Shown: piece after piece, positions 5,822-12,087 of the stretch
Numbering within the stretch: the first letter of the stretch is position 1
Layout of the letters: every line of letters starts with the position of its first letter
Source: RAM1 sp040376925
GTDB taxonomy: Bacteria > Pseudomonadota > Gammaproteobacteria > Burkholderiales > Burkholderiaceae_C
NCBI GenBank assembly: GCA_040376925.1
Contig: JBEIPU010000130.1
Location: forward strand, 1 to 12,087
Direction: 5' to 3'
DNA: 12,087 nucleotides
Translations under genes and position numbers: made by a program
Notes under the pieces: generated by a model
Told to the model about the DNA's origin: nothing
Seen by the model: the letters and a program-made list of their open reading frames with translations, nothing else
Databases searched by the model: none

Positions 5822-7810
5822 TCAGCTGATCTTCAGAAGCTCCGCCCCTTCGGCCACCTGGTCGCCCGGCGCATACAGCACCTCGGCCACCGTGCCGTCT
5901 GCCGGCGCGGCAATGGTGTGCTCCATCTTCATGGCCTCCATCACGGCCAGCGCCTGGCCCTTGGCCACCTTGTCGCCGGCCTTGACTGCAAACGACACAA
6001 CCTTGCCGGGCATCGGCGCCGTCAGGCGCCCGGCTTCCGCGTGGCTTTCGCCCGCATGGGCCAGCAAATCGACATTGAGGATCTGCGTGGCGCCGTGCGG
6101 CGCAAACACATGGTCGGTCTCGCCCTGGGCATAGATCTGCACCGTGGCGCGCTGGCCGGCAAACTGCACATCCAGCCCCTGCGCAGTGACCGCAAACTGC
6201 AGCGTGCCCGACGTGCCGCCCACGCTCAGGTGCAATGCGCCGTCGTGCAGGTAGCTCAGCTTGCCGGGCTGCGGTTCGCCATGGAATTCAAATGCAAAGC
6301 GGCGCACCGTCACGCCGTGCGAACGCCAGCCGTCGCGGCGGCTGAACGGGTCGGCCCCCTCGGTCGCCTTTTCGTCCACCAGCGCCTGCGCCACGGCAGC
6401 GGCGGCGGCCAGCGGCAAGCCCACCGGCTCCTGGTGGAACAGCACGGCCTGCTCGCGCGGGATCAGCGCGGTGTCCAGGTTGGCCCTGGCAAACGACGGG
6501 CTCTTCACCACATGGCGCAGAAACTGCACGTTGGTGGCCAGGCCCACGATATGCGTTTGCGCCAGTGCAGCGTCCAGCCGGGCCAGCGCCTGTTCGCGCG
6601 TGTCGGCATGCACGATCAGCTTGGCGATCATGGAGTCATAGAACGGGCTGATGGCGTCGCCTTCGCGCACACCGTCGTCCACGCGTACCGTGCCTCTTTC
6701 GAACGCGGTGCAGGCGGGCTTGCGGTACACCGCCAGCGTGCCGGTGGCGGGCAGGAAGTTGTTGTCGGGGTTTTCGGCGCAGATGCGCGCCTCGATCGCA
6801 TGGCCGGTGATGCGCAGTTCGTCCTGGCGCAGCGGCAGCGGCTCGCCGCTGGCCACACGCAGTTGCCACTCCACCAGGTCCAGGCCGGTGATGGCCTCGG
6901 TCACCGGGTGCTCCACCTGCAGGCGCGTGTTCATTTCCATGAAAAAGAAGCTCATGGTGCCGTCGGCCTTTTGCTCCACGATGAACTCCACCGTGCCGGC
7001 GCCCACGTAGTTGACAGCACGGGCGGCCGCCACGGCGGCCTCGCCCATCTGCCGGCGCATGGCGGGCGTCATGCCAGGGGCGGGGGCTTCTTCCAGCACC
7101 TTCTGGTGGCGCCGCTGCACAGAACAATCGCGTTCAAACAGGTACACGCAGTTGCCGTGCGTGTCGCCAAACACCTGGATTTCAATATGGCGCGGACGCT
7201 GCACGTACTTTTCAATCAGCACGGCGTCGTCGCCAAAGCTGTTGATGGCCTCGCGCTTGCAAGACGCCAGCGCGGCGTCAAAGTCCTCTGCCTTGTCCAC
7301 CGCGCGCATGCCCTTGCCACCGCCGCCGGCGCTGGCCTTGATGAGCACGGGATAGCCGATGCGGTCGGCCTCTTTCTTGAGCATGGCCGGGTCCTGCCCT
7401 GCACCGTGGTAGCCCGGTACCAGCGGTACACCGGCCTTTTCCATCAGCTGCTTGGATTCAGCCTTCAAGCCCATGGCCTGGATGGCGGATGCGGGCGGGC
7501 CGATGAACACCAGACCGGCGGCCTGGCAGGCCTGGGCAAAGTCTTCGTTCTCGCTCAGGAAGCCGTAGCCGGGGTGGATGGCCTGCGCACCCGTGGCCTG
7601 CGCGGCTTCAATGATCTTTTCCCAACGCAGGTAGCTGTCCCTGGGCGCACTGGCGCCGATGTGCACGGCCTCGTCGCAGGCGGCCACGTGCTTGGCCTTC
7701 GCATCGGCGTCGGAATACACGGCCACGGTCTTCACGCCCAGGCGGCGCGCGGAGGCGGCCACACGACAGGCGATTTCGCCGCGGTTGGCAATCAGGATCT
7801 TGTCAAACAT
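5822..7810 (-). CDS. liuD: Methylcrotonyl-CoA carboxylase subunit alpha (biotin carboxylase/carrier)
   Basis: This subunit carboxylates its own biotin with ATP and bicarbonate and delivers the carboxyl group to LiuB, which makes 3-methylglutaconyl-CoA. Its 662 residues run as biotin carboxylase N-terminal domain (about 1-110, FDKILIANRGEIACR), ATP-grasp domain (about 115-325, with KASAGGGGKGMR at 158-169 and MEMNTRLQVEHPVTE at 291-305), biotin carboxylase C-terminal domain (about 335-445), a variable BT-type linker domain, and a biotinyl domain (about 590-662). The biotinylated residue is Lys628 in EAMKMEH. The ATG at 7810 has AAGGA six bases upstream and overlaps the DUF4126 gene by 8 bp. 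Acyl-CoA specificity is taken from the liuB and liuE neighbours, because propionyl-CoA and geranyl-CoA carboxylase alpha subunits share the same architecture. Confidence 0.95.
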   Translation of the reverse strand: MFDKILIANRGEIACRVAASARRLGVKTVAVYSDADAKAKHVAACDEAVHIGASAPRDSYLRWEKIIEAAQATGAQAIHPGYGFLSENEDFAQACQAAGLVFIGPPASAIQAMGLKAESKQLMEKAGVPLVPGYHGAGQDPAMLKKEADRIGYPVLIKASAGGGGKGMRAVDKAEDFDAALASCKREAINSFGDDAVLIEKYVQRPRHIEIQVFGDTHGNCVYLFERDCSVQRRHQKVLEEAPAPGMTPAMRRQMGEAAVAAARAVNYVGAGTVEFIVEQKADGTMSFFFMEMNTRLQVEHPVTEAITGLDLVEWQLRVASGEPLPLRQDELRITGHAIEARICAENPDNNFLPATGTLAVYRKPACTAFERGTVRVDDGVREGDAISPFYDSMIAKLIVHADTREQALARLDAALAQTHIVGLATNVQFLRHVVKSPSFARANLDTALIPREQAVLFHQEPVGLPLAAAAAVAQALVDEKATEGADPFSRRDGWRSHGVTVRRFAFEFHGEPQPGKLSYLHDGALHLSVGGTSGTLQFAVTAQGLDVQFAGQRATVQIYAQGETDHVFAPHGATQILNVDLLAHAGESHAEAGRLTAPMPGKVVSFAVKAGDKVAKGQALAVMEAMKMEHTIAAPADGTVAEVLYAPGDQVAEGAELLKIS

Positions 7811-8447
7811 CTTGTTTCCTTGGGGCCGGGTGCAACCCCGGCGACGGACTCACAAACCGGCGCACCACGGCGCGCAGGAACTTGAACAACACAACAATCA
7901 GCGCCACGGCCACCAGCAGGGTCAGCACCAGTGCCACGGCAAACCACAGCGGGTAGGCAAAGGCCAGCCACAGCATGAACGCCACAAAACCGTCTTCGGC
8001 CAGCGAGACGCCGATGTTGGAAAACGGCTCGGGCGATGTGTTGACGGCCGCCCGCGTGGCCAGCTTGGCGGTGTGCGCGGTGGCGGCCAGCGAGCCGCCC
8101 AGCAGCGCAGCCACCCAGGCCACGGCAGGACCTTCGGCGCCCAGCGTGGCTGCAGCCAGGGCCGCGCCCGCGGGGATGCGAATGACGGTGTGCACTGCGT
8201 CCCACAGGCTGTCTACCAACGGCACCTTGTCCGCCAGGAATTCCACGGCCACCATCAGCCCGCTGGCCCACAGCGCGGCGGGGTGCTGCAGCACCTGCAG
8301 CCCGGCGGGCAGGTCCACCCAACCCAGAAAGCCCGCAGCGCCCGCGATGAACAGCGCCGCATACAGGCGGATGCCGCTGGCCCAGCCCAGCGCCGCCGCC
8401 AGGGCCAGCAGCTGCGGTGCATCGAGCAGGCGGGCGAAGATGTCCAT
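7803..8447 (-). CDS. DUF4126 family inner-membrane protein
   Basis: A 214-residue integral membrane protein of unknown function. Hydrophobic segments are visible at about 11-41, 57-73, 92-126 and 153-190. Conserved DUF4126 features are ASGIRLYAALFIAG (23-36), VEFLADKVPLVDSLWD (68-83), IRIPAGA (89-95) and NTSPEPFSN (136-144). The last segment is followed by a basic tail (KFLRAVVRRF), so the C-terminus is probably cytoplasmic. The ATG at 8447 lies 4 bp after liuC, and the stop lies inside liuD (8-bp overlap). It is thus locked between two enzymes of leucine catabolism. No catalytic residue can be named. A transport or membrane-stress role would be speculation; what is firm is the family and its placement. 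Confidence 0.88.
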   Translation of the reverse strand: MDIFARLLDAPQLLALAAALGWASGIRLYAALFIAGAAGFLGWVDLPAGLQVLQHPAALWASGLMVAVEFLADKVPLVDSLWDAVHTVIRIPAGAALAAATLGAEGPAVAWVAALLGGSLAATAHTAKLATRAAVNTSPEPFSNIGVSLAEDGFVAFMLWLAFAYPLWFAVALVLTLLVAVALIVVLFKFLRAVVRRFVSPSPGLHPAPRKQDV

Positions 8448-8451
8448 GGCG

Positions 8452-9237
8452 TCAGGGGGCAGGCAGCCAGGCGGGCTGGCGCTTGTTCAGGAATGACTGC
8501 ACGCCCTCGCGCCCTTCGTCACTGGCGCGGATGTCGGCAATGCGGCGCGCCGTCTCGGCCCGCAGCGCATCGGTGATGGGCTGGCCCGCCACGTCGCGCA
8601 CCAGCAGCTTGCAGGCACGCACCGCCGCAGGGCCGTTGGCCACCAGCGTGGCGACGATGCCTTGCACGCGCGCGTCCAGCTCGGCGGGGCTGCACAGCTC
8701 ATGCACCATGCCCAATGCATGGGCCTGTGCCGCGCTGAATCGCTCGGCCGTGGTGAAGTAGCGGCGCGCCGCCTGCGCACCCATGGCACGCACCACATAG
8801 GGTGCAATGGTGGCCGGCAGCAGGCCCAGGCGCGCCTCAGACAGGCAGAAGGTCACGTTGTCGGACGCCACCAGCACATCGCACACCGCCGCCAGCCCCA
8901 TGCCGCCCGCATAGCAGTCACCCTGGATGCGGCCCACGATGGGAAGGGGGCACTGGTCCAGCGTCCAGAGCATGTCGGCCAGCTTCTGCGCGTCGGCCCG
9001 GTTCTCGTCCCAGCTGTAGCCGGCCATGGCGCGCATCCAGTTCAGGTCGGCGCCCGCGCAGAACGCCTTGCCGCTGGCGGCCAGCACGATGCAGCGCACC
9101 TCGCTGCGCGTGGCAAGCTGTGCAAACACCTGCGTGAGCTCGGCGATGACTTCGTCATTGAAGGCGTTGCGCACGTCGGGGCGGTTCAGGGTGACGCTGG
9201 CGCAGTGGCTGTCGATGTCGAGCAGAAGGTGGTTCAT
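8452..9237 (-). CDS. liuC: Methylglutaconyl-CoA hydratase (enoyl-CoA hydratase/crotonase family)
   Basis: This enzyme hydrates 3-methylglutaconyl-CoA to HMG-CoA, the step between LiuBD and LiuE. The 261-residue crotonase fold shows GKAFCAGADLNWMR (56-69) with the first oxyanion-hole segment, GDCYAGGMGLAAVCD (106-120) with the second, and FCLSEARLGLLPATIAPYV (130-148) with the conserved Glu134. The first catalytic glutamate of typical enoyl-CoA hydratases is a glycine here (GGMGL), as in other LiuC-type proteins. ADLNWMR and the SPYV-like IAPYV motif also point to LiuC rather than a fatty-acid hydratase. The ATG at 9237 overlaps the vapC stop as ATGA, and an AAGGA lies 11 bases upstream inside vapC. 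An upstream in-frame start at 9318 would only add sequence antisense to vapC's normal frame and is not used. Confidence 0.93.
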   Translation of the reverse strand: MNHLLLDIDSHCASVTLNRPDVRNAFNDEVIAELTQVFAQLATRSEVRCIVLAASGKAFCAGADLNWMRAMAGYSWDENRADAQKLADMLWTLDQCPLPIVGRIQGDCYAGGMGLAAVCDVLVASDNVTFCLSEARLGLLPATIAPYVVRAMGAQAARRYFTTAERFSAAQAHALGMVHELCSPAELDARVQGIVATLVANGPAAVRACKLLVRDVAGQPITDALRAETARRIADIRASDEGREGVQSFLNKRQPAWLPAP

Positions 9238-9629
9238 GTGGTTTGCAATCCTTCGATCTGTTGCATGCCGGCGAAGTCGCGGTCGTCCTGGATCAGCAGG
9301 CAGTCGTTGCGGATGCACCAGGCGCCTACCAGCAGGTCTATAGGGCTGCGCACGGTGATGCCGTGGCCGCGCAGGCGCCGGTACATGGCGGCGGCGTGCC
9401 GGGCGACCTCTTCGCCGCCCGCTATTTCCACCGGCAGCGGCGCCAGGGCCTGGCGCGCGAAGTCGTATTCACGGTCGTAACGGAAACCGCGCAGCACTTC
9501 CATCAGCACCACATCCAGCAGGACGATTTCGTTCGTGCTGTCGTCCAGCGCGGTATCCAGCGCGCGCACCTGGGGCGTGTCCTGGCCGTTGAAGTAGTCG
9601 ATCCAGACGCTGGAGTCTGCCGTGATCAT
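9234..9629 (-). CDS. vapC: VapC-type PIN-domain ribonuclease toxin
   Basis: A 131-residue PIN-domain protein, the normal size for VapC, the toxin of type II toxin-antitoxin pairs that cuts tRNA or rRNA with Mg2+ or Mn2+. The acidic pocket is complete: Asp5 (MITADSSVWIDYF), Glu44 (LMEVLRGF), Asp98 (SPIDLLVGAW) and the cluster Asp115-Asp118 (DDRDF). It therefore looks intact and active. The ATG at 9629 overlaps the vapB stop as ATGA, with GGAGAGG eight bases upstream. Its stop overlaps the liuC ATG in the same way, so toxin translation and liuC translation may be coupled. Part of the ribosome binding site lies in a predicted hairpin (9643-9667). The RNA target cannot be read from the sequence. 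Confidence 0.93.
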   Translation of the reverse strand: MITADSSVWIDYFNGQDTPQVRALDTALDDSTNEIVLLDVVLMEVLRGFRYDREYDFARQALAPLPVEIAGGEEVARHAAAMYRRLRGHGITVRSPIDLLVGAWCIRNDCLLIQDDRDFAGMQQIEGLQTT

Positions 9630-9844
9630 TTTGCAGCCCTCTCCTGCACGGTGTGCACCGTGGCAGGCCAGTCGCCGTCCAGGCTCCAGTGGAGCTTGCC
9701 GCGCAAGGCACGTATGTTCTGGTACGCGGCGCGGCGCGCGAGCAAACGCAAGCCTTCTTCCACGGCGTCGCGCTTGGTCTTGAAGCCGCCGGCCTTCATG
9801 GCGGCTTCCATGAGTTCGTCGTCAATCACGATGTTGGTTCGCAT
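9626..9844 (-). CDS. vapB: VapB-type antitoxin (ribbon-helix-helix)
   Basis: A 72-residue antitoxin. The N-terminal MRTNIVIDDELMEAAMKAGG and TKRDAVEEGLRLLARR (23-38) give the strand-helix-helix of a MetJ/Arc-like dimeric DNA-binding domain found in the VapB/DUF2191 family. RALRGKLHW (45-53) is the usual link to the toxin-binding tail. The tail itself (SLDGDWPATVHTVQERAAK) departs from the common GDLDAMR-type ending, so toxin contacts may be particular to this pair. The ATG at 9844 follows its own promoter and inverted-repeat operator at 9853-9902. VapB with VapC normally represses this promoter. The gene lies 66 bp after the acyl-CoA dehydrogenase stop, the widest gap in the liu part of the train. 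Confidence 0.9.
   Translation of the reverse strand: MRTNIVIDDELMEAAMKAGGFKTKRDAVEEGLRLLARRAAYQNIRALRGKLHWSLDGDWPATVHTVQERAAK
9643..9667 (-). promoter_or_regulatory. Hairpin overlapping the vapC ribosome binding site
   Basis: In the transcript, CACGGTG (9662-9656 on the minus strand) can pair with CACCGTG (9653-9647) around a two-base centre. CCTG (9667-9664) can pair with CAGG (9646-9643) after a one-base bulge at 9663. The 3' arm shares bases with the start of the AGGAGAGG ribosome binding site of vapC (9645-9638). Pairing would lower free initiation on vapC and favour coupling to vapB translation. The base pairing is directly visible; the effect is inferred and no folding energy was computed. 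Confidence 0.5.
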
Positions 9845-9852
9845 GGCATATC

Positions 9853-9886
9853 CAATGTGTACAGATTTGCTAAATTATACACATTG
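9853..9886 (-). repeat. Perfect inverted repeat, likely VapB(C) operator
   Basis: CAATGTGTA at 9853-9861 and TACACATTG at 9878-9886 form an exact 9-bp inverted repeat with a 16-bp AT-rich spacer. ATTT (9865-9868) and AAAT (9872-9875) make a smaller, nearly concentric pair. The repeat overlaps the TATAAT box and ends 9 bp before the vapB start. Ribbon-helix-helix antitoxins usually bind such sites in their own promoters, so it is the expected operator; binding is inferred. Confidence 0.8.
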
Positions 9887-9902
9887 AGTACTTTGGCGTG
9901 CA
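9874..9902 (-). promoter_or_regulatory. Sigma70-type promoter for vapBC, possibly also for downstream liu genes
   Basis: A consensus -10 box TATAAT reads at 9879-9874 on the minus strand. The best -35 candidate 17 bp upstream is TGCACG (9902-9897), which matches TTGACA at three of six positions. The weak -35 partly lies in the gap before the acyl-CoA dehydrogenase stop. Transcription would begin near 9867. No terminator is seen between vapC and liuE, so transcripts could continue into liuC, the DUF4126 gene, liuD, the ghrA-like gene and liuE. Confidence 0.65.
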
Positions 9903-9910
9903 GCAGGCCA

Positions 9911-11050
9911 TCAGTAGCGCTTGGCCACTTCTTCCAGCATCACTTCCGTGGCGCCACCGCCAATGCCCAGCACCCGCGCATCGCGCCACAGCCGCTCGAT
10001 TGCCGTTTCACGGATGTAGCCCATGCCGCCGTGAAACTGCTGGCAGGTCTGTACCACTTCATTCACCAGCTCACCGGTCAAGGCTTTGAGCATGGACACG
10101 TCCTGCACGATGTCATGGCCCTGCGTCACCCGCCAGGCGCAGTGGTACATGAACTGGCGCGCCGCGCGCGTTTTGGCGTCCAGCATGGACAGGCGCTGGC
10201 GGATGGTCTGCTGGTCCCATAACGGGCCGCCGAAAGCATGGCGCTGGCGCACATAGTCCAGCGTGAGCTGCAGCGCGCGCTGGCAATGGCCCACGGCCAT
10301 CGCGGCCAGCGCAATGCGCTCGGTCTGGAAGTTCTTCATGACCGAATAGAAGCCCTTGCCTTCTTCACCCAGCAGGTTGGCAGCGGGAATACGCACGTTG
10401 TCCAGCACCAGCTCCGCCGTGTCTGAACTGAGCCACCCTGTCTTCTTGAGCGCGCGGCCCACGCTGAAGCCGGGCGTGCCCTTTTCCACGATGAACATGG
10501 ACACCTCGCGCTTGCCGGGCCCCGTCTTGGCGGCAACGAAGTACAGGTTGGCATGCACGCCGTTGGTGATGAACATCTTGGTGCCGTTAAGCACCCAGTC
10601 GTCGCCTTCGCGTCTGGCATTCGTACGGATGCCCGCCACATCCGAGCCCGCGCCCGGCTCGGTGATGCCCACCGCCGTGATCAGCTCACCGGCGATTACT
10701 TTCTTCAGGTATTTTTCTTTCTGCGCCGGCGTGCCTGCATGGTGCAGGTGGGGGCTGGCCATGTCGGTGTGAACCAGCACCGTGATGATGAAACCCGCGT
10801 ACGTACTTTGCGACAGCGCCTCGGCAAACACCAGGTTGGTCATGGCGTCGGCCTGCGCGCCGCCATAAGCTTCTTCGTACATCAGTCCGAACAGGCCCGC
10901 CTGGCCCATGCGACGCAACACCTCGCGTGGCACGAAGCCCTGCTCTTCCCACTGGTCGGCGTGCGGCTCGACCTCGCGTGCGATGAACTTCGCGACCTGA
11001 TCGCGCAGCAGCTCATGGTCGGGGTTCTCGTAAATGGAGACGTTGCCCAT
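9911..11050 (-). CDS. Acyl-CoA dehydrogenase family flavoprotein
   Basis: A 379-residue FAD enzyme that oxidises an acyl-CoA to the 2-enoyl-CoA and passes electrons to electron-transfer flavoprotein. FAD-binding signatures ITEPGAGSD (129-137) and MFITNG (159-164) are clear, as is GGMGYIRETAIERLWRD (341-357). Acidic residues occur at both known catalytic-base sites: Glu244 in QTERI (the isovaleryl-CoA dehydrogenase position) and Glu348 in RET (the short/medium-chain position). The ending GIGGGATEVML resembles the AtuD/citronellyl-CoA dehydrogenase group more than classical LiuA, whose ending is EIGAGTSEIRR. It may therefore be a second dehydrogenase for branched acyl-CoAs, with a true liuA further upstream. 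ATG 11050 is chosen over GTG 11053 because GAGGGG lies five bases before it. The gene begins 9 bp after the liuB stop. Confidence 0.92.
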   Translation of the reverse strand: MGNVSIYENPDHELLRDQVAKFIAREVEPHADQWEEQGFVPREVLRRMGQAGLFGLMYEEAYGGAQADAMTNLVFAEALSQSTYAGFIITVLVHTDMASPHLHHAGTPAQKEKYLKKVIAGELITAVGITEPGAGSDVAGIRTNARREGDDWVLNGTKMFITNGVHANLYFVAAKTGPGKREVSMFIVEKGTPGFSVGRALKKTGWLSSDTAELVLDNVRIPAANLLGEEGKGFYSVMKNFQTERIALAAMAVGHCQRALQLTLDYVRQRHAFGGPLWDQQTIRQRLSMLDAKTRAARQFMYHCAWRVTQGHDIVQDVSMLKALTGELVNEVVQTCQQFHGGMGYIRETAIERLWRDARVLGIGGGATEVMLEEVAKRY

Positions 11051-11059
11051 CACCGCCCC

Positions 11060-12087
11060 TCACATGCGGAACACGCCGAATTTCGGTTCGGGGATCGGCG
11101 CGTTCAGCGACGCGCTCAGGCCCAGCGCCAGCACACGGCGCGTGTCTGCCGGGTCGATCACGCCGTCGTCCCACAAGCGGGCGCTGGAGTAATACGGGTG
11201 CGACTGGTGGCCAAACTGGTCCAGGATGGGCTGCTTGAACCCGGCCTCTTCCTCGGCGCTCCAGCTGCCGCCCTTGGCCTCAATGCCGTCGCGCCGCACG
11301 GTAGCCAGCACGCCCGCTGCCTGCTCGCCGCCCATGACGCAGATGCGCGCGTTCGGCCACATCCACAGGAACCGGGGCGAGTACGCCCTGCCGCACATGC
11401 CGTAGTTGCCCGCGCCGTAGCTGCCGCCGATGATGACCGTGAACTTGGGCACGCTGGCTGTGGCCACGGCCGTGACCATCTTGGCACCGTGGCGGGCAAT
11501 GCCTTCGCTTTCGTACTTGCGCCCCACCATGAAGCCGGTGATATTCTGCAGGAACACCAACGGAGTCTTGCGCTGGCAGCACAGCTCGATGAAGTGCGCG
11601 CCCTTTTGCGCCGATTCGGAGAACAGGATGCCGTTGTTGGCAATGATGCCCACCGGCATGCCCTCAATGTGCGCAAAGCCGCAGACCAGCGTGGCGCCAA
11701 AGCGCTGCTTGAATTCGTGGAACTCCGAAGCGTCCACGATGCGCGCAATGATCTCGCGCACGTCATACGGCTTGCGCGTGTCGGTGGGGATCACGCCGTA
11801 CAGCTCGCGCCCGTCGAACTTCGGCGCCCGGGGCTCGCGCAGCTGCACGTCGGGGTTCTTGTGGTTGCGCAGCGTGGCCACGGCCTGGCGCGCCAGCGCC
11901 AGCGCATGCGGGTCGTTTTGCGCCAGGTGGTCCGCCACACCCGACAGGCGGGTGTGCACGTCGCCACCGCCCAGATCCTCCGCACTCACCACCTCGCCCG
12001 TGGCCGCCTTCACCAGCGGCGGGCCGCCCAGAAAGATCGTGCCCTGGTTCTTCACGATGATGGTCTCGTCGCTCATGGCTGGCACGT
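11060..12087 (-). CDS. liuB: Methylcrotonyl-CoA carboxylase subunit beta, 5' end outside window
   Basis: This is the carboxyltransferase subunit that moves CO2 from the biotin of LiuD to 3-methylcrotonyl-CoA. About 341 C-terminal residues are present; the family is around 535 residues, so roughly the first third lies beyond the right edge. The first codons (VPAMSDETIIVKNQGTIFL) belong to the middle of the N-terminal crotonase-like domain and are not a true start. Diagnostic stretches are IANNGILFSESAQKGAHFIE, GSYGAGNYGMCGRAY (221-235 of the fragment), FLWMWPNARICVMGGEQAAG (239-258) and the ending EPKFGVFRM. These match LiuB better than the geranyl-CoA carboxylase subunit AtuC or propionyl-CoA carboxylase beta. 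Its partner gene liuD lies six genes downstream. The stop is 9 bp before the acyl-CoA dehydrogenase start. Confidence 0.95.
   Translation of the reverse strand, partial: VPAMSDETIIVKNQGTIFLGGPPLVKAATGEVVSAEDLGGGDVHTRLSGVADHLAQNDPHALALARQAVATLRNHKNPDVQLREPRAPKFDGRELYGVIPTDTRKPYDVREIIARIVDASEFHEFKQRFGATLVCGFAHIEGMPVGIIANNGILFSESAQKGAHFIELCCQRKTPLVFLQNITGFMVGRKYESEGIARHGAKMVTAVATASVPKFTVIIGGSYGAGNYGMCGRAYSPRFLWMWPNARICVMGGEQAAGVLATVRRDGIEAKGGSWSAEEEAGFKQPILDQFGHQSHPYYSSARLWDDGVIDPADTRRVLALGLSASLNAPIPEPKFGVFRM

Noticed and set aside
5918..7885. Long plus-strand open frame of 655 codons
   Set aside because: It is the antisense shadow of liuD, which has full domain architecture; the plus-strand product has no family features.
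7792..8322. Second minus-strand frame of 176 codons
   Set aside because: It overlaps the DUF4126 gene in another frame; its product is Arg/Gly-rich and unlike any membrane protein, whereas the DUF4126 frame has clear conserved motifs.
9626..9844. Possible frameshift in the vapB 3' end because the tail differs from the common VapB ending
   Set aside because: The frame ends exactly in the ATGA overlap with vapC and holds a good ribosome binding site, so it looks intact and simply divergent.
11060..12087. Geranyl-CoA carboxylase (atu) operon as an alternative reading
   Set aside because: The carboxyltransferase motifs fit LiuB, and the liuC and liuE neighbours complete leucine catabolism; only the acyl-CoA dehydrogenase looks AtuD-like.

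Overview
The window comes from a GC-rich proteobacterium, most likely a betaproteobacterium of the Comamonadaceae (Acidovorax or Variovorax type). I infer this from the liu gene set, the MHS-type transporter with a long polar insertion, and the packed gene order; base composition was judged by eye, not computed. All supported genes read on the minus strand, so the biological order runs from high to low coordinates. No stretch over 300 bases lacks a gene, and no rRNA, tRNA, CRISPR or insertion sequence was seen.

From 12087 down to about 3983 lies most of a leucine/isovalerate (liu) catabolic operon. The order is the 3' part of liuB (methylcrotonyl-CoA carboxylase beta subunit), an acyl-CoA dehydrogenase, a vapBC toxin-antitoxin pair, liuC (methylglutaconyl-CoA hydratase), a DUF4126 membrane protein, liuD (biotin-carrying alpha subunit), a ghrA-like 2-hydroxyacid dehydrogenase and liuE (HMG-CoA lyase). 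Together LiuB and LiuD carboxylate 3-methylcrotonyl-CoA, LiuC hydrates the product to HMG-CoA, and LiuE cleaves it to acetoacetate and acetyl-CoA. Most genes are separated by fewer than 10 bp or overlap by 4 to 8 bp.

The train continues with an AraC-family regulator, an SRPBCC protein, a YbaK/EbsC-type deacylase homologue, a small four-cysteine DUF1289 protein and a DsbA-fold 2-hydroxychromene-2-carboxylate isomerase homologue. It ends at 1267. After about 130 bp of non-coding DNA with several short repeats, a separately controlled MFS transporter of the metabolite:H+ symporter type runs off the left edge.

The most notable signal is the vapBC module inside the catabolic operon. It has an AT-rich promoter with a 9-bp perfect inverted repeat over a TATAAT box, ATGA overlaps both between vapB and vapC and between vapC and liuC, and a hairpin at the vapC ribosome binding site. 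The promoter that the antitoxin would normally autoregulate could therefore also feed liuC, liuD and liuE. The rest of the window looks like ordinary accessory-free metabolic chromosome.
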